Positions 1 to 12,352 of a DNA stretch of 64,000 bases are shown here, one piece after another. The notes under the pieces were generated by a model. The model saw only the letters and a program-made list of their open reading frames with translations, did not search any database and was not told the DNA's origin. Within the stretch, counting starts at the first letter, position 1; each line of letters begins with the position of its first letter. A program made the translations under genes and the position numbers. Source of the DNA: Mytilus trossulus (taxonomy: Eukaryota; Mollusca; Bivalvia; Mytilida; Mytilidae); NCBI RefSeq assembly GCF_036588685.1, contig NC_086378.1, forward strand, positions 47,796,686 through 47,860,685, in the 5' to 3' direction.

Positions 1-3000
1 GGCCTATGGAATAACAATTGCGCATATTGACCCATCTTGTAAGAGAGGATCCAGAGATATCTTAAGCTAATTTCACCTTGTACACCACAGAAAATTGTTA
101 AAATGATGGTTAGTAGTTTTTTATTTATACCTAGTTATCATAAATGATTTCAAATAAATATTATTGGTAAAGAACAGCAAAAATTCAATAAAATTTTCAC
201 TTTTAAATGCATTACTGGCACGGGGCTGAACACTTTTTTTAGGCACAATCTTAACTTTGTTTACCCCCGAGAGATTCGAAATGAATTGTTTATTCAATTG
301 AAAAAGGCAAGAAAAAACTTACATGTAATATAAATAAATTGTAAGTAAACATGACACAATATAGTCTTTGTTGTGCAATTATCACTCTGGTCTACAGGAA
401 TAGCTGATAATCAAGGGAGATAACACACTTCACACGAGTAAAGTGAGATACATTATACATGTGCTTTTATCCAATGATTTGACCCTGGTCAGTAGATATC
501 ATATGCAAATAAACAGAAAAAAAACATGTACATTTATTAAGAAAATCACGAATTACTATTGTTAATGCACACGAGCAAAACACAAGATATTGTCATTTCT
601 CAGTGAAAAAGGGGGAGGGTCAAACCTTCTTGAAAACAATATTGCTATTCAACTACATGTATTAAGCTAGTTAGCTACTTCTCATTGCTTCTAATATAAA
701 CAGTTTAAATGAAGGTGGCTAAGCCACAAGGGAGAAGCATTTTTCTTTCTTTGTGATAAAACTTTCAAGAATTAGATTTTTCTCTCTCAATACTTATGTA
801 TTTAAATTAAATGATAACACAGTTTGAGTTAATTTTTTTGTCTTATTTCAGTTCCAGACATATCATTACTTTTAAATATGAGATGACAAACTAAAGGTTT
901 TAAAAGGTCCTGAATAACTGGTAAGCATTTTGATTTATTAGGTAAGCTCTAAATTATTTATTTATGGTATTTGTGCAAATGAAATTACAGTCAGTATGTT
1001 AGAAATATGCTTATATGAAAACTGTTGCTATGGTCTTGCTATTAAATGAAAAGGCTTGGTTACTGATCTTTTCGACTCAACATTTCGAGTTAAATCTTGC
1101 GGCAACTGATTCTCATGTAACACTGCAAACTCTATTTAGCACTATTTTGATCTGTCATTATTTAATGACGCTATAATACGTGTGATGTCACAATGTTTCC
1201 TTTAATACCTCATGTGGATTTCTCACTGATAAAGGGCTTTCACTGAAATACATGTAAAAAGCCTTTTTTTCTCAAATAGAATTATGTGAATGGACAAGTT
1301 TTGAAAATTTGCACTTCATTGCACTCTAATTACATGATAAGAATGACTTTCCCAGTAGTTTTGAGGGGTTTCCACAGTATTATATACCGGATGTCCACTA
1401 GTAAGAATAGTTATTTTGGTGTTTTTTTTTTTTATGAAATCTACATTTTTGCATAATGTCTCTGTCAAAATGCACTTTAAGACACAAGAAAATGTTATAG
1501 AATGCTTTAATAGGGTCTGTGTATTGTAATTTAAGGTTAACATCAGAAGTTTTGTCCTTGTTTTGACTAGTAAAGGTATACTGGAAGAAATTAATTATCC
1601 ATACACGTTGTATTAAAAATAAATGAATATAGCGATAAAAGTGTCATTGCCATATAGTGCTGAAACGACTTTATTTTTTTTCAGAAATGGACAAATATAC
1701 ACAGATTTATTCAGAATGTCATACCGATGAAGATCGCCTAAAAATATTTGGAAAAATCAGAACTATGGATTTCAATATGGGACAATACCCCTAATGCGCC
1801 TTGAAATGAGGAACACAAAAGTCACGTGTAAACAAAAAATCTCTGTGTAGTGATATTTGACACATTGCTATGATAAACAAATGACTGAGCTGAACCATTA
1901 GTGTTAATTTAGAAAATAAGGGAACACAGAATAAATGTGTAAAAACCATGGAGCTATGAAATGTGTTCAAAGTATTAAAATTTCAAAGAACTTATTGTGT
2001 TAAAATTGGGATTTTTTACCATGAGGAGCGACATCGCAAAAGGATACTCGGGGTTTGCTAAATTACGGAAAAATGAATCACACTTCGTACCCCGAAAATT
2101 TAACCACATATGTAAAAATGTCTCAGCTTCGAAACAAGCCATCATACATATACAAGTTTACGATATGGGCTGAGCAACAGAAGAAAACGTTATCATTACG
2201 GCCTATGGAATAACAATTGCGCATATTGACCCATCTTGTAAGAGAGGATCCAGAGATATCTTAAGCTAATTTCACCTTGTACACCACAGAAAATTGTTAA
2301 AATGATGGTTAGTAGTTTTTTATTTATACCTAGTTATCATAAATGATTTCAAATAAATATTATTGGTAAAGAACAGCAAAAATTCAATAAAATTTTCACT
2401 TTTAAATGCATTACTGGCACGGGGCTGAACACTTTTTTTAGGCACAATCTTAACTTTGTTTACCCCCGAGAGATTCGAAATGAATTGTTTATTCAATTGA
2501 AAAAGGCAAGAAAAAACTTACATGTAATATAAATAAATTGTAAGTAAACATGACACAATATAGTCTTTGTTGTGCAATTATCACTCTGGTCTACAGGAAT
2601 AGCTGATAATCAAGGGAGATAACACACTTCACACGAGTAAAGTGAGATACATTATACATGTGCTTTTATCCAATGATTTGACCCTGGTCAGTAGATATCA
2701 TATGCAAATAAACAGAAAAAAAACATGTACATTTATTAAGAAAATCACGAATTACTATTGTTAATGCACACGAGCAAAACACAAGATATTGTCATTTCTC
2801 AGTGAAAAAGGGGGAGGGTCAAACCTTCTTGAAAACAATATTGCTATTCAACTACATGTATTAAGCTAGTTAGCTACTTCTCATTGCTTCTAATATAAAC
2901 AGTTTAAATGAAGGTGGCTAAGCCACAAGGGAGAAGCATTTTTCTTTCTTTGTGATAAAACTTTCAAGAATTAGATTTTTCTCTCTCAATACTTATGTAT

Positions 3001-5114
3001 TTAAATTAAATGATAACACAGTTTGAGTTAATTTTTTTGTCTTATTTCAGTTCCAGACATATCATTACTTTTAAATATGAGATGACAAACTAAAGGTTTT
3101 AAAAGGTCCTGAATAACTGGTAAGCATTTTGATTTATTAGGTAAGCTCTAAATTATTTATTTATGGTATTTGTGCAAATGAAATTACAGTCAGTATGTTA
3201 GAAATATGCTTATATGAAAACTGTTGCTATGGTCTTGCTATTAAATGAAAAGGCTTGGTTACTGATCTTTTCGACTCAACATTTCGAGTTAAATCTTGCG
3301 GCAACTGATTCTCATGTAACACTGCAAACTCTATTTAGCACTATTTTGATCTGTCATTATTTAATGACGCTATAATACGTGTGATGTCACAATGTTTCCT
3401 TTAATACCTCATGTGGATTTCTCACTGATAAAGGGCTTTCACTGAAATACATGTAAAAAGCCTTTTTTTCTCAAATAGAATTATGTGAATGGACAAGTTT
3501 TGAAAATTTGCACTTCATTGCACTCTAATTACATGATAAGAATGACTTTCCCAGTAGTTTTGAGGGGTTTCCACAGTATTATATACCGGATGTCCACTAG
3601 TAAGAATAGTTATTTTGGTGTTTTTTTTTTTTATGAAATCTACATTTTTGCATAATGTCTCTGTCAAAATGCACTTTAAGACACAAGAAAATGTTATAGA
3701 ATGCTTTAATAGGGTCTGTGTATTGTAATTTAAGGTTAACATCAGAAGTTTTGTCCTTGTTTTGACTAGTAAAGGTATACTGGAAGAAATTAATTATCCA
3801 TACACGTTGTATTAAAAATAAATGAATATAGCGATAAAAGTGTCATTGCCATATAGTGCTGAAACGACTTTATTTTTTTTCAGAAATGGACAAATATACA
3901 CAGATTTATTCAGAATGTCATACCGATGAAGATCGCCTAAAAATATTTGGAAAAATCAGAACTATGGATTTCAATATGGGACAATACCCCTAATGCGCCT
4001 TGAAATGAGGAACACAAAAGTCACGTGTAAACAAAAAATCTCTGTGTAGTGATATTTGACACATTGCTATGATAAACAAATGACTGAGCTGAACCATTAG
4101 TGTTAATTTAGAAAATAAAGGAACACAGAATAAATGTGTAAAAACCATGGAGCTATGAAATGTGTTCAAAGTATTAAAATTTCAAAGAACTTATTGTGTT
4201 AAAATTGGGATTTTTTACCATGAGGAGCGACATCGCAAAAGGATACTCGGGGTTTGCTAAATTACGGAAAAATGAATCACACTTCGTACCCCGAAAATTT
4301 AACCACATATGTAAAAATGTCTCAGCTTCGAAACAAGCCATCATACATATACAAGTTTACGATATGGGCTGAGCAACAGAAGAAAACGTTATCATTACGG
4401 CCTATGGAATAACAATTGCGCATATTGACCCATCTTGTAAGAGAGGATCCAGAGATATCTTAAGCTAATTTCACCTTGTACACCACAGAAAATTGTTAAA
4501 ATGATGGTTAGTAGTTTTTTATTTATACCTAGTTATCATAAATGATTTCAAATAAATATTATTGGTAAAGAACAGCAAAAATTCAATAAAATTTTCACTT
4601 TTAAATGCATTACTGGCACGGGGCTGAACACTTTTTTTAGGCACAATCTTAACTTTGTTTACCCCCGAGAGATTCGAAATGAATTGTTTATTCAATTGAA
4701 AAAGGCAAGAAAAAACTTACATGTAATATAAATAAATTGTAAGTAAACATGACACAATATAGTCTTTGTTGTGCAATTATCACTCTGGTCTACAGGAATA
4801 GCTGATAATCAAGGGAGATAACACACTTCACACGAGTAAAGTGAGATACATTATACATGTGCTTTTATCCAATGATTTGACCCTGGTCAGTAGATATCAT
4901 ATGCAAATAAACAGAAAAAAAACATGTACATTTATTAAGAAAATCACGAATTACTATTGTTAATGCACACGAGCAAAACACAAGATATTGTCATTTCTCA
5001 GTGAAAAAGGGGGAGGGTCAAACCTTCTTGAAAACAATATTGCTATTCAACTACATGTATTAAGCTAGTTAGCTACTTCTCATTGCTTCTAATATAAACA
5101 GTTTAAATGAAGGT
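1..5114. repeat. Tandem repeat of a 2,199-bp unit, 2.3 copies
   Basis: Copy 1 is 1-2199, copy 2 is 2200-4398, and copy 3 runs from 4399 to the assembly gap at 5115. Copies 1 and 2 appear identical except for one substitution (g at 1920, a at 4119); even a 12-T homopolymer has the same length. The unit is AT-rich. The only coding hint is a 35-codon ORF behind a splice acceptor, described separately. Identity this high means either a very recent duplication or an assembly artefact, and the gap directly after the third copy favours a collapsed array or a misjoin. Confidence 0.95.
1687..1794 (+). CDS. Possible 35-residue ORF after a splice acceptor, in the duplicated unit (doubtful)
   Basis: A pyrimidine-rich tract ending in cag (1684) is followed two bases later by an ATG and 35 codons to TAA; the peptide begins MDKYTQIYSECH. 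About 770 bp upstream, 852-920 looks like a non-coding exon: it has an acceptor (tcttatttcag) and a strong donor (ctg/gtaagc), but short stops in every frame. The same arrangement recurs in copy 2 at 3886-3993. I do not recognise the peptide. It could be a microprotein, a terminal coding exon, or chance. Confidence 0.2.
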   Translation: MDKYTQIYSECHTDEDRLKIFGKIRTMDFNMGQYP

Positions 5115-5214
5115 NNNNNNNNNNNNNNNNNNNNNNNNNNNNNNNNNNNNNNNNNNNNNNNNNNNNNNNNNNNNNNNNNNNNNNNNNNNNNNNNNNNNNN
5201 NNNNNNNNNNNNNN
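5115..5214. other. Assembly gap, 100 N
   Basis: Exactly 100 N, the usual placeholder for a gap of unknown size. It interrupts the third copy of the 2,199-bp repeat, so the true copy number and the continuity with the sequence to the right are unknown. Confidence 1.
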
Positions 5215-5324
5215 TTGAAAAATGGCACAGCGTGTCATTTCTACGCAATAACTTCTGAACTGTTCAGCCAATTTCATTTTTTGCTGTTCATGAGTTACAT
5301 TTGAAGTCCTGGCTAAATTGGAAA

Positions 5325-5470
5325 AAAGGTGCGACAGATACCAAAGGGACATTCAAAGTCAATCCGAAAAAATAAACTAACAACACTATTGCTTAAACAG
5401 AGAAAAGACAAACAGCCACACCATAGTACACAACACAAAACAAAACATAAAAAATATGCATAGACTGTGA
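5325..5470 (+). repeat. Dispersed bivalve-type repeat, degenerate copy
   Basis: This stretch reads agataccaaagggacattc, then aaataaactaacaac, then acagagaaaagacaaacag. The order matches the better copy at 6257-6480, and both resemble a repeat I recall as very common in mussel genomes. The ORFs crossing it are not coding. Confidence 0.65.
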
Positions 5471-5699
5471 CGGGGAAAAAAACCTGATCGCGCCTTTCAG
5501 AAATACAGAAAATATGCTGCCAATTTGACAACTCATTCCTTGTTCTTAAATTGTCAATGCCGTATTTTGTGCAACCTTTTATTGTTTTCAGTGTCTGTGT
5601 TACATGCGTTGCTGGTGCCAGTAAAGTCCATCCTTTTTCCATAAAACGTTTTATTATTGTCATTGTCAAACAGTCAAATTCGGTCAATGCAGAATAAAA

Positions 5700-6256
5700 A
5701 AATTAACTTGTATGTTTGTTTCGAAATATCAAATGTATCCACTTTCTATATGTAAGAGCAATTTTTACGTCAAATACATATTAATAGTTATCGCCCTTTG
5801 TCCATTGAACTTGCAAAATAAACAACAAAAAAAAGATTTGTTATAATTATTTTTTTAATCAATCAGTGTTTGATATTGTCAAAAAAAATGCTACCCGTTT
5901 ATTTTCATTTATTAAATAGTCAGCTTAAACAAATGTAGGTAAGGGTTTAGCATCGGGTGTAAGTCATGCAGTTATACACCACGTGATAAGGCGGGTCTTT
6001 AAATCACTCCAGTCTCCTTAGTTTCCCCATTAAAAGGTCAGTTTTATTTTGACGTAGTATAAACCTCGATAGAGCGAGTATTCACTTATTTTTTACCATA
6101 CGACAAGGCAAACTTGTTCGCAGTTGCACAGGTATATTTTAAATGATATATGACAGTTACATTAACAACATTTCCTAAATTCTAAGAGTTTTTTGTCAAT
6201 CAATTTGTCAAGATGGCATGACATGTGCATAAAGTATACGGGAATATGAGTGCTTT
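5700..6256. other. No feature recognised
   Basis: AT-rich sequence with short homopolymers. I see no ORF of note, no RNA gene, and no clear repeat structure. Confidence 0.5.
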
Positions 6257-6480
6257 GAAAAAGGGAACAAAAGATACCAGAGGGACAGTCAAACTCATAA
6301 ATCGAAAATAAACTGACAACGCCATGGCTAAAAATGGAAAAAAGACAGACAGACAAATAAACAATACTACACATGACACAACATAGAAAACTAAAGAATA
6401 AGCAACACGAACCCCACCAAAAACTAGGGGTGATCTCAGGTGCCCCGGAAGGGTAAGCAGATCCTGCTCCACATGTGGAA
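6257..6480 (+). repeat. Dispersed bivalve-type repeat, well-preserved copy
   Basis: It contains the landmarks gataccagagggacagtc, aactgacaacgccatggc, then accccaccaaaaactagggg and ggtgccccggaagggtaag, ending near tcctgctccacatgtgg. I recognise this as a high-copy bivalve repeat. Related or inverted fragments occur at 5325-5470, 44160-44350 and 62750-62890. Confidence 0.75.
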
Positions 6481-6559
6481 CGTATTTCTCCTAAAAATGG
6501 ATAAATTAGAACAGAGATTAATGAAAGAAGATCAGTAATATAGGTGCATGTAAACATGT

Positions 6560-8770
6560 AGATTGTTGTCCACTTGATTTAAAAAAAAAATCCGAATCAT
6601 CTTATTTTGCGACCATTTTTTTATTCTGCCTTTTCATTTTGAAAATTCTCATCCAAAATTTGTTTCATCTTTTCTTTGATTCCTGTCTGTTAATGAAATC
6701 TTCAACATAATTAACCAAGATCGACTGAGGTTCATTGAGCTATCTTCCAACGAAGTTTAATATTAATTAGTTGTAATATAGGTCTACAAAATGTATTTCA
6801 TTTAAAAATCTTACGTACTACATACACTGTATATATATATAACTATGCTTACAATAATTATAGACTTTACGTACTCTTATGTAGTGCTTTGTGTCTTTTG
6901 GTTTTATGTTAAATTTTGTGTGTGTACCGTACCGATCTATTGATTTGAGCCATTTGCATCTAATGTTTTTTCAGTTTGATCTTATGTTGTGGTGTTACAT
7001 TTATACACCACGGTTTCAGGATTTCACATTTTGAAAGCGTCGAGTGTCACACGCATTCTGTTTATGTCTGTCTCAAGTCATGAGACTTTAATTCAATGGT
7101 TGTTGTTAGTTTATGTCTGTGTCTGCGTGCAATGTAGTTTTTCGAAAATTAAAATTGTAATAGATAAGGCCATTTTTTTTTTTTTGCTTGAACTGTGTCA
7201 TATTAATTTTATTTTCGAGACCTTTTATATTACGGACTTTATTATAATATTTTTCACCATTTGAACTTTGTTTGGAAGATGTCTCAATAATGTAAGAAAA
7301 TGTAAAAAACAGAATTATTATTTTAAAGATGATTCATGCAACACATTATATGTACAGTCACCAGTAATGTGAATGAGGAGGAGTTGAGGTCCATTTACTT
7401 CTCTCGAGGTTCATGACGGTCACTAATATGCCACTTATTCTGAAGTGATATGAATTGCACTATTTGTTCATTATACTAAGGGAAGACATCAAAAGTTCAA
7501 TGTAGGATAAAAACATAATTCACATAGTGTTTTCACTGAACCCACCCCCTCTTAACTTAATTTGGGAAACATTGATTTACCAATAGGTATATATGTAAAA
7601 ATCGATTTTAGATATACAAAACTTGCAGAATTTTACCCCCCCCCCCCCCCCCCCCCCCCAACTATTTGATTTAAGTTTTTTTTTTTATCTGACATTGATC
7701 ATTGATCTTTTGACGTCGTCCCTAAGCTGTTGGTGGGCCGGGTTTTGATGGTCACCCAAAACCCCAGGACGTAGTTTTCACTGTAAATACAATGTAGATT
7801 TCGATTTATGTTAATGTATCAGTCTTTTATTGAAAAGACATAAATTCGCGTGCACATATGGAAAGTGCAATTGTTCTATTCAGGATAACTAGGCGAATAT
7901 AAAGAAATGTGTATCTTTTTTTTTAAATTCATTTTATATTTTTGAATGAAAGTTCATTGTCCATGTGTTTTACGTCACAATCACATAAAAAATATAATCA
8001 ACTTTCCATTACCCGATATATAAGGAACGGTGTTTGTACTTCTAAATGGGATCAATGTAAGAACTAATCATATGAGTACACTGCATATATCAGTTTTTGA
8101 CATGTTTGTGATGCATGTTAAAATGAAGAGGAGATCAGGGCTCTTCACATCTCAGACGTGTTATCTATTCAACATATGTCAACACACTCTTTATCAATTT
8201 CAAAATATTTGACTAATGTACTCCCATATCATTGTTTATCATTACTTAACATACTTCACAACGTAGAAATTATCAAATTACATATATACCTATATACATA
8301 TACTTTAAAGTTTTAACGACCGTGAACGCAAGAACACTGTTTCGTGTGTCTTCTCATCAAATGAGGTAAGGATATTTTTTGAAAAAAGGAACTTGCACAG
8401 AACCCAAAAAATAACAAAACAAAATAACTTACATGTAGGTCAATATCGAAATAATTAAAACATATATAATACATATTTGGCTCGTTTAATTTCATAAAAT
8501 TTTGACAAAATATTTACCTTGACCCTAGTTTGACAAAATATAACAAAAAACTGGAACCTCACACTTCATCGGAGAAAAAAATCATTTGAGATATTATAGT
8601 TGTTTTACAAACACTAATTTTCATCATTGAGAAGTTAAATATTTCCTGGCGTAAAATTAGAACGTGATTAAAATGTTCAGCTGATTTTTACAAAGTTATC
8701 TCTCTGTAGTGTTACAATGTATGTACAACCTTACAAATAGATTGGGGCCGTAGTGATAGTGCGACGCTTC
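6560..8770. other. Non-coding stretch with a 24-C homopolymer
   Basis: No supported gene. A run of 24 C lies at 7636-7659, beside a poly-T, and is a likely sequencing or assembly weak point. Short ORFs at 6989-7264 and 8030-8212 lack recognisable domains and codon structure. Confidence 0.6.
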
Positions 8771-8842
8771 GCTAGTCCGACACCTTGATGGTCCGATAAT
8801 TCGATGGTCCGACGATTCGATGATCCGACAGTTCAATAGTCC
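8771..8842 (+). repeat. 16-bp minisatellite, 4.5 units
   Basis: Successive units start at 8771, 8787, 8803 and 8819, with a half unit at 8835. Each carries a gtccga or atccga core followed by a variable four to six bases. The unit is imperfect, so this is an old or fast-decaying array. Confidence 0.85.
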
Positions 8843-8884
8843 ATTTACTGTTTTACATTGGCTAGAGGTATTAGGGGGGGGGCA

Positions 8885-9190
8885 AAATTTAACCCCGCTG
8901 TATTTTTGCGCTTGTCTCAAGTCAGGAGCCTCTGGCCTTTGTTAGTTTTCAAGTTGTATGATTTTTAGTTTTAGTTTCTTGTGTATAATTCGGAGCTTAT
9001 ATGACGTCAATTATCACTGAACTAGTATATATATTTATCAAGGGGTTAGCTGAAGGACGCTTCCGGTGCGGGAGTTCCTAGCTGCATTGAAGACCCACTG
9101 GTGACCTTCCGCTATTGTCTGTTACATGTATATGGTCGGGTTGTTGTCTCTTTGATACATGCTGATTACCCATTTCTATTCTCAATTTTA
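8885..9190 (+). repeat. Dispersed bivalve-type repeat
   Basis: Landmarks are caagtcaggagcctctggcc, ggacgcttccggtgcggga, attgaagacccactggtgac and tggtcgggttgttgtctc, followed by a cattct-caat-tttatt tail. I recall this combination as one of the most abundant interspersed sequences of mussels. No coding capacity was seen. Confidence 0.7.
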
Positions 9191-11184
9191 TTATTTAGTT
9201 TTGCATTGTTTTATTCCTTAGCTTTTGTTTGTCTTCTTAATTTATTTGCAAGTTGATTGTATGCCGCGATTTGGTTTTTATGTTGTGTTATCGTACTAAT
9301 TGTTTTCGCACGTACTCCACCTTGTGGTTACAATAATACTGATAGTGCTGAAAGTGGCGTTAAACACAAAAAAATCAATCACCCTTGGTGTTCATGTATA
9401 ACACACCGCCCTTAATTAAAATAACAGAGAATCTTTAATAATTGTTTATATTGATTTACATATAAGGAAAAAAAAAGGAAAGATAGACAGAATAAAACAC
9501 ATCTTCTTTTAAATTAACAGAATTAAAAAAAATTAATAAAACAAGAATGTTTAGACGACGATACTGCGGCCGACGACCGAAGTGAATATCAGATTTTATG
9601 AAGGTCAATTAAATCACATATAATAACCGAAACAAAAGACAGTGATTATTCTATTCCATTTTCCACGAAAAAATAATGTACATGTATGTAATATAAAATC
9701 TTCACTAAAACCATCTCGCCTTTTCATACATTGTCAGCTAATTTATAGGTCTATGGGTACTGTCATTGTTCGTACACCAAAATGAAAACAAGAGTGCACA
9801 CACTGAAATGTCTCGCCGTCTTTACTAATCATTGATATAATGTTGATAGTTCTAAATATATTTTAGCTTTTCTACAACTGTATCGTAAACGCCTAATTTC
9901 GAGTGGGTACCAATTTAGGTCTCATCATTTCAGTAACTGAGCTGGTGTTATGGACGCGGTTGCATGAGAAGTGTGCTGCTCTTCTCTGAACTTTTTCGAT
10001 TTGTGAAATTTGCTGTTTTTGATGTGGGTCCCAAATTGTTGAGCAGTACTCTAATTATGGTCGGAGAAGAGCTTTATATGCATGAGCTTTAGTTTTCGGT
10101 GAGGCTATTTTTAGGTTTCTACGAATAAATCAAAGGGACTGGTTTGCTTTTGATGTCATGTTATCGATATGTTTGTCCCTTATAAATTTGATTGAAGAAT
10201 TAGGGCTAAATATTTTGTAGAGTCGACTTTTTCTTTAGAGTGATTGTGTAATTCATAAGTGAAGTCTAACGTTTTGCGTTTTTGAGTTACACTAAGAATG
10301 TTGCACTCATCAGGGTGAAAATGCATGAGCCAGTGCTGCTATCATCTGCCGACGGCTTCTAAGTCAGACTGTAATCTAAATGCGTCATCTGGTTTTTTAA
10401 TTTCTCTATTAATAATCTGCAAAACATCTTAATGTACTATGTTCATTATATTTTATCTATCTTCAATTCACATAGTATATCTGAAAGTAATAAATTCTAA
10501 CGTTATCTGTGATGGTTAGATTTTGATGAAATCTACAAATTTGTAAAATAATTGCTTGCCAATGGATGTTTAACCGACGGATATCATAGTTGCTAAATAC
10601 ATAACTATTACTTTCTTCGTTGTATACATTGTACCTTCTGAAAAGACAGAAATTCCAAAGTGTATAAGTTGTCCCTGATCAACATTTTCCTATCTGTTTA
10701 GTGAAGAGGCGGCATAGCAGTTTAGTCATATCAGAAGACACCGTTCGTTTCTAGATGAATTAATGTAAAACTATATGTATTTGTCGAAAAATCAACAATA
10801 ACTACAGACCTTTCGTTCAATTTTGTTTTTAACTAGGGGCGATAATTTGAAATTCTTCGGGGAGGGGGCAATTATATTTTCCCAAAAAAAATCTTATCAA
10901 TATCAGATGGTACTGAAAATCAAGCTACACAAAAAGGAAAAAAATAGTTGTGTACAAAAGCGACATTTATGCCGCGGTAAAAAAAGTATCCCAAACTAGC
11001 AACAGGTGCAACATATATTCCTGAACCACTAAGAAAATCTTATTTTTTTTTATTATATATATTACACTAATACAAATTTAAAACCGACTCTCAGAATCAA
11101 AAATAGCGCCTAGCACTGTAGCAGTCATGTTCATTCCTAAAAAGATTGTGATTGACTCCATATTTATTATTCATACCATACATA
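9191..11184. other. No feature recognised
   Basis: No long ORF and no RNA gene. The piece at 9340-9385 (gatagtgctgaaagtggcg, then ttaaacac) looks like the end of another interspersed repeat. The rest is unassigned intergenic sequence upstream of the transporter gene. Confidence 0.5.
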
Positions 11185-11890
11185 CATTGTAGTCGAAAAG
11201 AGTAGGTCCGGTAAAGGCCGATTTTGTCCTCAAATTTCAGGTTCATCTGATGAAAGATTTAGGACACTTTTTAAACATTTAAGTGTCTACTTCAGTCGAA
11301 TCAATTAGCTTAATTATGTGAAATATTTGAACTGAATTTATCGATAAAGACACTCAAATTCAAGCTTAAATATGAAAAAATATATCAAATATACCATAAT
11401 ATGTGGTCACTTTGCAGATGAATTTTGTCAGAAATGAAAGTGGCCGCATCGGTGTTCACTCTAAACCTCTATATATGTTATATACATGTATGTTTATATC
11501 ATCAAATACAACTTACATTTAAATATTAACAATAAACACATGCAGATACTTCAATTTAAGACAGAAACCGTCTAAGATGTAACTCAAATGCTAAAATTGT
11601 GAAGATTACAGTAAATTAGCATATTAACTTAATAATGCTAGTAACCGATATACAATGTACATGTATGTGTCAAAAACAGCCCTTATTTATGTAGCAGAAG
11701 TGTTCTACTTTAAAAATACATTTACATTTTAACAATTTTGCAAAACTGCTATATTTTGGGCTAAATAGTAATCTTACTAAACCCACTCTTTTGCTTGGCA
11801 GTGTCAGGTAAGACCTGTATGTTTAATATTATCTTAAAGATTGGCTAAAACTCGTGCTATGCTTTTTACAGATCTGGGCGTTGAGCAACT
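11185..11890 (+). repeat. Probable dispersed bivalve repeat upstream of the transporter
   Basis: The stretch from aaaagagtaggtccggtaaa through aggttcatctgatgaaag to cttggcagtgtcaggtaag reads as a repeat I recall in many copies in mussel sequence. It ends just before the transporter's first coding exon. A strong-looking splice donor at 11808 lies within it and so is weak evidence for a 5' exon. Confidence 0.5.
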
Positions 11891-12055
11891 TAAAACAAAT
11901 TTAATTTCGATTTGGATTTCTTTCCCAAACGAGTTTTAAATAACGCGATTTAACATGGATCAGTTTTGTGTATATTTGTATATGATACATGTAATATCTT
12001 GAATCTTTAATGATTTATATTTTGCTATTTTCTTAAAGCTTATTTCCATTACAGC

Positions 12056-12352
12056 ATGTCCTCAGTAAGTGAATATTTGGAGAATACACTTGAGGAATGT
12101 GGAGGTCTCGGACGTTTTCAATGGCTTCTTATTGCCAGTATAATTGGAGGGAAAATTTCAATAACATGGACAACATTAATGATGTCATTTGGTGGTGCTA
12201 TACCGGATTGGTCATGTCAGTGGGGAAATGAAACGACTATATTACAAAATATAACTATAGAATCAAAGACTTGTCATCCTCCACAAAATTACAGCGATCT
12301 TGAATGTGTCAGAAAGGTTTACGACGACTCCATGCATACAGTTGTAAATCAG
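12056..12352 (+). CDS. SLC22-type transporter, coding exon 1
   Basis: Residues 1-99, ending in phase 0 at cag/gtatta. It carries the short cytoplasmic N-terminus, helix 1 (about 22-46), and the glycosylation-rich extracellular loop with C54, C73 and C84. The ATG lies two bases after an acceptor and is the only in-frame start ahead of the conserved [10 protein letters not shown] stretch. Confidence 0.9.

Noticed and set aside
1316..1543. 75-codon minus-strand ORF in the duplicated unit (and its copy at 3515-3742)
   Set aside because: AT-rich, includes a K-run from a poly-T tract, no domain; it repeats only because the DNA is duplicated.
11801..11808. Strong splice donor (cag/gtaaga) as the end of a 5' exon of the transporter
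   Set aside because: It lies within what looks like a dispersed repeat, so it would recur at many loci. Not accepted without transcript evidence.
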